Of a DNA stretch of 64,000 bases, positions 29,144-37,158 are shown piece after piece. The stretch covers positions 248,001 through 312,000 of the forward strand of contig CM055757.1 of NCBI GenBank assembly GCA_029465975.1, given 5' to 3'. Source of the stretch: Dallia pectoralis (lineage: Eukaryota > Chordata > Actinopteri > Esociformes > Umbridae). Position 1 is the first letter of the stretch, and every line of letters starts with the position of its first letter. The notes under the pieces are model-generated. The model was not told the DNA's origin and made no database searches. It saw only the letters and a list, made by a program, of their open reading frames with translations. Both the position numbers and the translations under genes were made by a program.

Positions 29144-29382
29144 AGGACTCTGGGGGTGATGGGGTTGTTGGGTGGTTGTTGGGTTTTGTTGTTTGGTGAT
29201 GGATTTTGGTTTGTTGAAGGGTTGTGGGACTGTTTTGGGTGTAGAGGGAGGGTTTTGGGGGAAGAGGTGTTTTTTGTTTGGGTAGTGTTTGGAAGTGGGA
29301 ATTGGTTTTCCAACTTGTGCCCGGTGTGGGCCACTGTATAATTTGTAAGCCTGTCTTTACGGGAATAAAGACGTTTAACAAT
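29144..29382 (+). other. 3' UTR of E9
   Basis: Nearly identical to the E8 3' UTR; AATAAA at 29364-29369, TTTAACAAT tail. Confidence 0.68.
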
Positions 29383-29532
29383 CTGTTCTTATCAGTTTAA
29401 TATCTGATATGTCCCCCATCGGGGGACTATACATATTAAATGGATTTTTCCAACAGGGAGTCGGAAGCGGGGCTTGCTCCGTCCGCTCCACGCATCGACT
29501 CGGTATTGCAGTACCTCCGAGAACGGTGCACC
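29383..29532 (+). ncRNA. U2 snRNA gene 3' fragment 9
   Basis: 150-bp U2 fragment. The flank just after the U2 end reads ATCTGTGACC instead of ATCTTTGACC. Confidence 0.93.
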
Positions 29533-30038
29533 ATCTGTGACCTGTCAAAAACAACAACAACAGCCACAACAAAAAGAAGGAACACAAGTGGTGACCTAGT
29601 AGCCGAGAGAGGTGAGTATCCACGTAGGTAAATGCGTATCCCTAGTAGCAAGAGGATGATAATAACAACTGTGTGCACTTTTTTTCCCCGTCCTGTCATT
29701 TGCTCCACGACCTGTGTTCTGTGTGGAATTTTTTCCCTCCGTTTTACTTAAAAAAAAAAAAAAATAAAAAAAAAAAAAATAGATTTTGGTTAAATCACTG
29801 TGTCTGTGTGTGACTGTGTGTGTGTGACTGTGTGTGTGTGACTGTGTGTGCCCAGTCTCTCACTCTGTGACTTGACTAGTCACTCAACTAACTAGTCACC
29901 AACTCACTCATGCCCTCATTTGTTCATTCACTCACTCACAAATCCACGAGGCCTGTGCCTGGCACTGAACGAGTGTTTCTCGACCCCTTCACTTTGTCCG
30001 AAATCAAAACTCTGCTTTCTCTTCAATTTACGCACAAG
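29533..30038 (+). repeat. U2 spacer S9 (long 3'-box type)
   Basis: Contains the AGCCACAACA insertion. A tract 29750-29779. PSE-like motif at about 29987-30006. Ends CGCACAAG. Confidence 0.8.
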
Positions 30039-30104
30039 TTGCGGCTCGGAGAGTGACTGGAGTTTGTGGAGGGAGACGTTGGAGAGCGACGCCGGATCTT
30101 TGTT

Positions 30105-30211
30105 CACCTGTTGTCTTGCGGTGTATGGGGCACAGGTGGAGGGGATCACGGTTTCGGTGTGTTTTCTGGATTAGGGCTTTTATGCCATTGTTTGGTTTGC
30201 GCGACGTGCGT
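30105..30211 (+). other. 5' UTR structured element of E10
   Basis: Stem-loop 1 (30105-30138), same as E9. Mini-hairpin GCGC-GACGT-GCGT at 30199-30211. Confidence 0.55.
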
Positions 30212-30294
30212 ATATATTTAGTTTCTCTTTTCTCCTAGTTTATTCATTTTTGTTTTCGTTTGGGCCTGGTGCGTGGCCTTTTCTAGCCGGCACC

Positions 30295-32120
30295 ATGGCG
30301 GCTGGTCCTGAAGCGGGGGGTGTTCCGAAAAAGTACTCCCTCCGCTTTCAGTGGAAAGGAGGGTTGGAGGATTGCTGGGACCGGGAAAAGTTTTCAAGGA
30401 GCATGGTGGTGGAGGCTCTGAAGCTCACACGGACGGAGGTCTCAGGCCTAGCCGGGGGCGTGGAGTACCAGGCTTATGAGGTCAATTTCCACAAAGAGGC
30501 GGACAAGGAGGCAACCAAGAGAAGGATAGTGGAGGCCGGCCAGACCAGTCCCCACAATCTGTTCGATGTGACGGATCTCAAGCGTGATTGTGAGAGCTGT
30601 GGGTCCGGAAGCGGGGGCGGAGGGTCCGGAGCCGGGGGCCCCGGGGGCCGGAGGGGGCCAGGACCCGGGCGGGGGGGGCGGGGGCCGGGCCGGGGGCCGG
30701 AGATGGGGGCCCGGAGACCCGGAGGGGGCCAGGAGACCGGGAGGAGGAGATGAAAAACACCCTCCGGTTCCAGTGGCGGGAATGGGAGCGGATGAGGAGC
30801 CGTGGGGACCGGGATCAGTTCGCCAGGGACATGCTCCTGGGGGCGCTAAAGACTGGACCCAGCGTGGTGAAGTGCCTGCAGGGGGTTTTTGGAGGCATCC
30901 TTTGATGTAACCTTTTTGCGGAGGGAAAATGGAAGGTGTGTTTAAGAAAATAGAGGATGCGGGGATGGTGAGGCCATATGGCCTCTTCCAGGTGACAGAC
31001 ATGTCAAGAGGGGGTCCAGGGTTTTAACGATTCACATGTACGATCCGGAGGTGGAAGATGGGCGGTGAAGGGATTCCTGGCCGGGTGGTGCAAAGTGGGG
31101 CAGGACCCCGTTATATCAGGGACATGTACGGGTTTTGGACGGGGCGGAGGCAGTACCAGGTGGGCCTCCTGCCAGACCCTGCGGGGAAGGATGGGTACCG
31201 GCACCTGCCGGCGATGTTCGCCATTGGTGGGGTGAGGGGGACTCTCTACTATGCCCGCCAGCCGGAGTTCTGCAGGCGGTGTATGAGGAGCGGGCACAGA
31301 GCAGCAGCATGTGAGGGCGCGCCGCTGCCACAGGTGTGGGGTCGGACAAGCATCTTGCCAACAGCTGTCCGGCCCCAAAGACTTGTCATGAGTGTGGTGC
31401 GACGGGGCACCTGGTGCGGGAATGCCCGAGAAGGAGGCGGTCCTATGCGGAGGCCGCCGGAGGAGAAGGAAGCAAGAGGCTGGAATGGGAGACAAGGGGG
31501 CCAGAACCCCAGGAGCAAGCAGGGGAGCCCCAGGAGAAGGCGGGGAGGAGCCCCCCAGGGGCAAGCTGGGGAGGAGCCCCAGGGCAAGCGGGGGAGGAGC
31601 CCCAGGAGCAAGCAGGGGAGGAGCCCCAGGAGGTGGTACCCGTGGAGGGTGAGATGGAGGAGGAGGAAATGGAGGAGGAGGAGGAAGAGGAAATGGAAGA
31701 TGAGGAGGATGGAAGATGAGGAAGAGGAGCGGGTCGAGGAGACGCCGCTGGGGGAGAGACCCAGGAGGGGCTCTGGAGGAGGCCCTTGCCGGGCTGAGGG
31801 AGCTAGCTGCGGGATGCCAGCAGAGCCGAAAAAGAGCATGCCAAAGAGGAAGAGGGTACCTGGGGTCGGCACGGGGTTGGTCTGGGGGTGAGTGGGGGCA
31901 TGGAGGGGGTGTGTCAGGGGGATGGGGGAAGGCAGCCAAGAGGGTGGTTGGAAGTGGGGGAGTGGGGGTCACAGGAGGAGGCTGGCTCAGGGGGTGGAGG
32001 GTGTCTCTTCAATGGACTTTGTGGACTCAATGGCGGGAGAGGCGGGGTTGGGACCCCCAGGCATCTGCAGGGACCGAGAGGGCATTTGCCGGGGGGGGGA
32101 CAGGAAGGACTCTGAAGGAC
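30295..32120 (+). pseudogene. ORF1 of E10, intact domain 1, frameshifted after
   Basis: The frame is open for 152 codons (30295-30753). It is complete domain 1 (KKYSLRFQWKGGLEDCW, YQAYEVNFHKEAD, FDVTDL) followed by a glycine-rich linker whose GPEAE pattern is lost to frame change. Domain 2 starts near 30750. Knuckles appear at 31265-31430 and the acidic tract at 31650-31740. The ALEEALAGLRELA and ASAGTERAFAGG blocks are in other frames, and the original stop region is altered. Many of the breaks fall in G runs. Confidence 0.82.
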
Positions 32121-32355
32121 TTGGGGGGGATGGGGTTGTTGGTGGTTGTTGTGGTTTTGTTGTTTGGTGATGGATTTTGGTTTGTTGAAGGGTGTTTGGG
32201 GCTGTTTGGGTGTAGAGGAGGGTTTTGGGGAAGAGGTGGTTTTGTTTGGTAGTGTTTGGGGTTTTTGTTTACTGGTGGTTTCCAACTAGTGCCCGTGTGG
32301 GCCACTGTATAGTTTTTGTAAGCCTGTCTTTGTGGGAATAAAGACCTTTAACAAT
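32121..32355 (+). other. 3' UTR of E10
   Basis: G/T-rich; GCCC-GTGT-GGGC hairpin near 32291-32302 and AATAAA at 32337-32342. Confidence 0.65.
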
Positions 32356-32505
32356 CTGTTCTTATCAGTTTAATATCTGATATGTCCCCCATCGGGGGAC
32401 TATACATATTAAATGGATTTTTCCAACAGGGAGTCAGAAGCGGGGCTTGCTCCGTCCGCTCCACGCATCGACTCGGTATTGCAGTACCTCCGAGAACGGT
32501 GCACC
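32356..32505 (+). ncRNA. U2 snRNA gene 3' fragment 10
   Basis: 150-bp U2 fragment with one base change in stem III (GGGAGTCAGAAG instead of GGGAGTCGGAAG). Confidence 0.92.
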
Positions 32506-33012
32506 ATCTTTGACCTGTCAAAAACAACAACAACAGCCACAACAAAAAGAAGGAACACAAGTGGTGACCTAGTAGCCGAGAGAGGTGAGTATCCACGTAG
32601 GTAAATGCGTATCCCTAGTAGCAAGAGGATGATAATAACAACTGTGTGCACTTTTTTTCCCCGTCCTGTCATTTGCTCCACGACCTGTGTTCTGTGTGGA
32701 ATTTTTTCCCTCCGTTTTACTTTTAAAAAAAAAAAAAAAAAAAATAAAAAAAATAGATTTTGGTTAAATCACTGTGTCTGTGTGTGACTGTGTGTGTGTG
32801 ACTGTGTGTGTGTGACTGTGTGTGCCCAGTCTCTCACTCTGTGACTTGACTAGTCACTCAACTAACTAGTCACCAACTCACTCATGCCCTCATTTGTTCA
32901 TTCACTCACTCACAAATCCACGAGGCCTGTGCCTGGCACTGAACGAGTGTTTCTCGACCCCTTCACTTTGTCCGAAATCAAAACTCTGCTTTCTCTTCAA
33001 TTTACGCACAAG
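32506..33012 (+). repeat. U2 spacer S10 (long 3'-box type)
   Basis: Contains the AGCCACAACA insertion. A tract 32724-32753. PSE-like motif at about 32960-32979. Ends CGCACAAG. Confidence 0.8.
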
Positions 33013-33068
33013 TTTTAGTTGCGGCTCGAAGCGTTTACAGAGTGGGAGTGTTTTTGATTGGAGAGTTT

Positions 33069-33167
33069 TTCACCTGGTGTCGTGCGGTGTATGGGGCACA
33101 GGTGAAGGGAGTCACGGGTGGGCGATTAGGTGTAGGGTTTGGTTTTTTTGTTTTGCGCGACGTGCGC
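33069..33167 (+). other. 5' UTR structured element of E11
   Basis: Stem-loop 1 (33069-33106) pairs TTCACCTG with CAGGTGAA around GTCGTGCGGTGTATGGGGC. Mini-hairpin at 33155-33167. Confidence 0.6.
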
Positions 33168-33241
33168 TTTAGTTTTTTCCTGTCTCTGGTGTTTTGCGGG
33201 TTTTGTTTGGGCCGGGTGCGGGGCTTTGTAGAGCCGGCACC

Positions 33242-35065
33242 ATGGCGGCTGGCCCGGTAGCGGAGGGTATCTCCCAGGATTTCGCCCTCCGTTTTGAGGT
33301 AATAGGAGGGCAGGAGGGAGTTTGGGGTCGGCCCAATTTCGCGCAGAGCGTGTTGGTGGATGCGCTGAAGCTCTCGTCGGTCGAGGTCTCCTACATTTTT
33401 GGGAGCGGCAACGGCCGTTTCTTTGAGGTGACCTTTTACAGGGAGGCGGACAAGACGGCGACCTTAAAGAGGATGGAAGAGGTGGGCCGGGCGGTTCCGC
33501 TCAGCTCCTTTACGGTGGTGGACATTTCAAGGGTGAGGCCGGAAGTGGCGGGTCCAGAGGTGGCAAGTCCAGAAGTGGCGGAACCAGAAGTGGAGGGTCC
33601 AGGAGTGGCAGGCCCGGAGGCGGAGGGGCCGGAGGCGGAGGGGCCGGAGGCGGAGGGGCCGGAGGCGGAAGGCCCGGAGGCGGAAGGCCCGGAGGCGGAA
33701 GGCCCGGAGGCAAGGGGCCCGGAGGCAAGGGGACCAGAGGCAAGGGGTGAGCCGAGGAGGATGAAAAACACACTCCGGTTCCAGTGGAAGGGGGCGTTAG
33801 AGCAGATTTGGAGTCGGACTCAGTTTGCCAGAGACATGTTGCTGGGGGCTCTGAAGGCTACGCCAGTAGTGGTGAAGTGCCTGCAGGAGAACCTCAGGGA
33901 GCGGGCGTACGAGGTAACCTTCTTCAAGGAGGAGGACATGGTGGCAGCAATGAGGAAGGTGGAGGAAGCCGGGCAGACCGGGCCGTACGGACTGTTTAGA
34001 ATGATGGACCTGTCAAGTGGGGGGGTCAGAGAAGTGACCGTGAGGATGTATGACTCCAATGTGGAGGACGGGTGTGTGAGGAGATTCCTGGAGGGGTTTT
34101 GTAAGGTAACTGAGGGGCCCAAGTACACCAGGGGCCCGTTTGGTTTTTGGACGGCCAGGAGGCAATTCCGGGTGATCCTTCACCCAGATCCGGCCGGGAA
34201 GGACGGCTACCGCCACCTCCCGTCGATGTTTGAGATTGGGGGAGAGAGCGGCACGATATTCTACGCTCGGCAGCCGAGCTTCTGCCGCAGGTGCCGGAGG
34301 AGCGGGCACAGTATGGCCACTTGTGAGGCGAGGAGGAGATGTTACAGGTGTGGGTCAGACCAGCACGAGGTCGCAAGATGTTCAGAGCCGAAGAAATGCA
34401 GGGAGTGTGGCTCGGGGGAGCATTTGGTGGCTGCATGCCCAAGGCGAAGGAGGACATATGCGGAGGCTGCGGGAGGAGAGGGCAGGAGGGGCCAGGCACC
34501 AAGGGCGGAGGAGAGGCAGGCGGGGGCGGAGCCCCAGGAGCAAGCGGGGGAGCCCCAGGCGCAAGCTGGTGAGGAGCCCCAGGCCCAAGCTGGTGAGGAG
34601 CCCCAGGAGGTGGCGCCTGTGGAGGGAGAGATGGAGGAGGAGGAGGACGAGGATGAGAGTGAGGAAGAGGAGGAGGAAGATGAGGAGGAGCGGGTCGAGG
34701 AGACGCCGCAGGAGGAGAGACCCATTGATGGGGCGCTGGAGGAGGCCCTTGCCGGGTTGAGGGACCTCTTAGGCGGGGTGCCGGTGGAGCAGAGGGACGT
34801 GGAGGTGCCGAAAAGGAAGAGGCTTCCTAGGGTCGGCACAGGGGTTGGACTGGGGGTGAGTGGGGGCATGGAAGGGAGTGGGACCAGGGGGGAGGGGGGG
34901 AAGGCAGCCAAGAGAGTGGTGGGGAGTGGGGGAGACGGGGTCGGTCAGGGGGTGGAGGGTTTCACCTCCATGGACTTTGTGGACCCAATGACGGGAGAGG
35001 TGGGGGTTGGGACCCCCCAGGCATCTGCAGGGACGGAGAGGGCATTTGCCGGGGGGGGGACATGA
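33242..35065 (+). CDS. ORF1 of E11, intact 607-aa two-domain three-knuckle protein
   Basis: The start is the ATG in GCACCATGG, shared by all sister copies. Domain 1 covers residues 1-98. The linker of GPEAE/GPEAR pentapeptides covers about 99-173. Domain 2 starts at 174 (MKNTLRFQW), followed by VTVRMYDSNVED, GFWTARRQFRV and IFYARQPSFC. Three knuckles follow (CRRCRRSGHSMATC, CYRCGSDQHEVARC, CRECGSGEHLVAAC), all CX2CX4HX4C. RRRRTYAEAAGG and PQAQAGEE repeats come next, then an acidic stretch of ~35 residues and ERVEETPQEERP. PKRKRLPRVG is a likely nuclear localisation signal, and the protein ends GTPQASAGTERAFAGGGT. Role inferred: binding of its own RNA and RNP assembly, with ORF2 supplied in trans. 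The domain duplication is unusual for the family. Confidence 0.92.
   Translation: MAAGPVAEGISQDFALRFEVIGGQEGVWGRPNFAQSVLVDALKLSSVEVSYIFGSGNGRFFEVTFYREADKTATLKRMEEVGRAVPLSSFTVVDISRVRPEVAGPEVASPEVAEPEVEGPGVAGPEAEGPEAEGPEAEGPEAEGPEAEGPEAEGPEARGPEARGPEARGEPRRMKNTLRFQWKGALEQIWSRTQFARDMLLGALKATPVVVKCLQENLRERAYEVTFFKEEDMVAAMRKVEEAGQTGPYGLFRMMDLSSGGVREVTVRMYDSNVEDGCVRRFLEGFCKVTEGPKYTRGPFGFWTARRQFRVILHPDPAGKDGYRHLPSMFEIGGESGTIFYARQPSFCRRCRRSGHSMATCEARRRCYRCGSDQHEVARCSEPKKCRECGSGEHLVAACPRRRRTYAEAAGGEGRRGQAPRAEERQAGAEPQEQAGEPQAQAGEEPQAQAGEEPQEVAPVEGEMEEEEDEDESEEEEEEDEEERVEETPQEERPIDGALEEALAGLRDLLGGVPVEQRDVEVPKRKRLPRVGTGVGLGVSGGMEGSGTRGEGGKAAKRVVGSGGDGVGQGVEGFTSMDFVDPMTGEVGVGTPQASAGTERAFAGGGT
33536..33750 (+). 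repeat. 15-bp linker repeats in ORF1 of E11
   Basis: 14 pentapeptide units (PEVAG types, six GPEAE, three GPEAR). E6 has several units more in otherwise near-identical sequence. Confidence 0.85.
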
Positions 35066-35321
35066 AGGACTTGGGTGGGGATGGGTTTTGGTGTGTTTGG
35101 GTGGTGTGGTTTGTGGGTGAAGGGGTATGTGGTTGTGGAAGGGTGTTGGGGCTGTTTTTGGGTGTAGAGGGTGGTATTTGGGGGATAAGGTGTTTTTTGG
35201 TGGTTTTTGATGTGGGTGGTTGTTTTTGTTTTCTGAGGTTTTTGTGGTTTTCAAGTAGTGCCCGGGGTGGGCCACTGTATGGTTGTGCGAATGTCTTTTG
35301 GGAATAAAGGCCTTTAACAAT
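35066..35321 (+). other. 3' UTR of E11
   Basis: G/T-rich, no ORF. AATAAA at 35303-35308 and TTTAACAAT tail (35313-35321). Confidence 0.7.
35260..35272 (+). other. Conserved 3' UTR hairpin of E11
   Basis: GCCC-GGGGT-GGGC, followed by a TGTATG motif. It is shared with the ORF2-bearing E12 (GCCC-ATTGT-GGGC) and with most ORF1-only copies. Possible recognition site for the reverse transcriptase (inference). Confidence 0.5.
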
Positions 35322-35323
35322 CT
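35322..35323 (+). other. CT remnant at the E11/E12 junction
   Basis: The two bases match U2 nt 40-41. They show that E12 entered the U2 sequence just behind E11. Its other boundary is followed by CTGTTC at 40968, so CT (or ATCT) is a short target duplication. Confidence 0.7.
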
Positions 35324-35348
35324 TGCTGGCGATAAGGTGGTCCGCTTT

Positions 35349-35443
35349 TCCAAATTGTAGTCGTGCGGTGTATGGGGCACATTTTGGAATTTTTCTTAAA
35401 GTATACGGTGTTTTATACCGGGTTTGTTTTACGCGACGTGCGT
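35349..35443 (+). other. 5' UTR structured element of E12
   Basis: Stem-loop 1 (35349-35388) pairs TCCAAATTGT with ACATTTTGGA (9 of 10), a stem unlike the CACCTG stems, around the constant GTCGTGCGGTGTATGGGGC. The mini-hairpin at 35431-35443 is ACGC-GACGT-GCGT, a paired change from GCGC/GCGC. Confidence 0.65.
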
Positions 35444-35547
35444 TTTCCCTCCTTTTTTGAAATTTCTCAATTATCATTTTTTTCGTTTTCCTGCACGTTG
35501 GGAGTTGGTTTAACGTACCCGGTGCGTAGCCACTTTCCGGCGGCATT

Positions 35548-37115
35548 ATGTCGGTAGGACCTGGAGTGGGGGGTGTGCCCGGGCAGGGTATAAAGAATAC
35601 CCTCCGCTTCCAGTGGGCTGGAGCAGTTTGCCCGCCTTGTGCTCCTGGGGAATCTGAAGGCAGGGCCAAATGAGGTCTTGTGCCTTCAGGACAACATGAA
35701 GGACCACTCCTTTGATGTCACCTTCTTTAAGGAGACAAGGAAGGATGAGGTGGTCAGGAAGGTGGAGGAGGCTGGTGCTGAGAGGCCTTTGGGAATGTTC
35801 AACGTGACAGACCTGTCAAGGGGCGGTTTCCGCATAATAACGGTCCACATGTACAACGCCAACGTGACCGAGATTGAGGTGAAGGGGTTCCTGGAACGAT
35901 GGTGTACGGTGAAGGCGGGGCCGCGCCTTCTCAGGGACCTGTACGGGTACTGGACGGGCCATCAGCAGTACCAGACGGTCCTACAGCCCGAACCAGGGGG
36001 CAAGGACGGCTACCGGCACCTACCGGCAATGTTCGCCATAGGGATGGAGAGGGGTACTCTCTACTATCCCCGACAGCCAGAGTTCTGCAGGCGATGTATG
36101 AAGATCGGCCACGTCGCGGCGACATGTAACCAGCGCCGGTGCCGGAGGTGTGGGTCGGACCAGCATGACACCAACGGTTGTCCGACCCCGAAAACGTGTC
36201 ATGAGTGTGGTGCAACAGGGCACTTGGTTCGGGATTGCCCAAAGAGGAGGCGCTCGTACGCCGAGGCGGTGGGAGGAGCGGCAACGGAGAATGAGGAGAG
36301 GGCCGGCCCGTCTACGAAAAGACCCGCAGAAGGTGACGGAGGCACAATGGCAGGCTCGTCCGGGGAGGAGGGCGAAGGTGGCCCAGCGGAGGACGCAGCC
36401 ATGGAGGAGGGCGAAAGAGGCCAGGAGCAGGTCTGGAAAGTGGTGAAGAGGCGAAAGGGGAAAAGAAGCCAGGAGGCAGGAAAAGCCCCAGAGGAGGAAA
36501 AGGTGGCCGGGTCAAGGGAGACGGAAGGCACGGGTGAAGAAGAAGGTGTTGGCACGTCAAGGGAGACGGAAGGAAAAGGAAAAGGAAAGGGAAAAGCGCC
36601 CAAAGTGGTGCCTGTGGCAAAGGTGCCGGAAAAGGAGGTGGAGGAGGTTGTGGAGGTGGTGGCGGATACCCCGCCGGAGGAAAGGCCGCTGTCGATGGGG
36701 GTGTTTGAGGAGGCCCTTGTTGGACTGAGGGAGCTGTCGGAGGGGCTGTCTGGGGGGCTGGTTGGGGTATCGGTTTCCTCTCCTGTTGCTGCCTCGGGCG
36801 GTTTGCTCCCGCCTGGGCAGCAGGGCGATCCAATGGGGTCATTGGACACTGGAAGAAAGAGGTCCAAAATTGACGGTGGAAGGGTGAGTCCAGAAACTGT
36901 GGCGGGGGGTGAAAGGTCTGCAAAAAGAGTGTCGGAGATTGGGGCCCTCGGAGCCGGTGCAGACGTGCCCTTTTCTGACTCTGGGGGGGGTGAGGATGTT
37001 GTGGGGCTGTCAGTCAGGGACTTTGAGGAGTCTATGTCGGGTGGGGGGAGTTGTCGTTGGTGGCTTCGTTGGCGTCCACAGGGACGGAGCGGGCGATGGC
37101 CGACGATGACGGGAT
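35548..37115 (+). pseudogene. ORF1 of E12, two frameshifts
   Basis: The ATG at 35548 (MSVGPGVGGVPGQGIKNTLRF) is followed by a short deletion near 35615. From there one frame is open to 37180. It has one N-terminal domain (VLLGNLKAG, SFDVTFFKETR, NVTDLSRGG), ITVHMYNANVTE, GYWTGHQQYQT and LYYPRQPEFC. The three knuckles are CRRCMKIGHVAATC, CRRCGSDQHDTNGC and CHECGATGHLVRDC. RRRRSYAEAVGG, a lysine- and glutamate-rich region with KRRKGKR, and FEEALVGLRELSEG follow. A one-base change near 37045 moves the true tail (ASTGTERAMADDDGME, stop about 37115) out of frame. Unlike the ORF1-only copies it has no domain duplication and no PQEQAG repeats. Confidence 0.85.
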
Positions 37116-37158
37116 GGAATAGGGTTTTGCTGGGTAGTGTGTGTGGGTTTTTTTTTCA

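Larger units (their letters stand above)
27066..29382 (+). mobile_element. E9: ORF1-only element, partly open ORF1
   Basis: 2.3 kb, sister of E8 and E10, TTTAACAAT tail. The 3' half of ORF1 is intact and the 5' half is frameshifted. Confidence 0.88.
30039..32355 (+). mobile_element. E10: ORF1-only element, decayed ORF1
   Basis: 2.3 kb, 5' part almost identical to E9; TTTAACAAT tail. Confidence 0.88.
33013..35321 (+). mobile_element. E11: intact ORF1-only U2-inserted element
   Basis: 2.3 kb with complete 5' UTR, uninterrupted ORF1 and TTTAACAAT tail. It is followed not by U2 but, after a CT dinucleotide, by the 5' end of E12. Best candidate for a recently active ORF1-only element. Confidence 0.92.
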
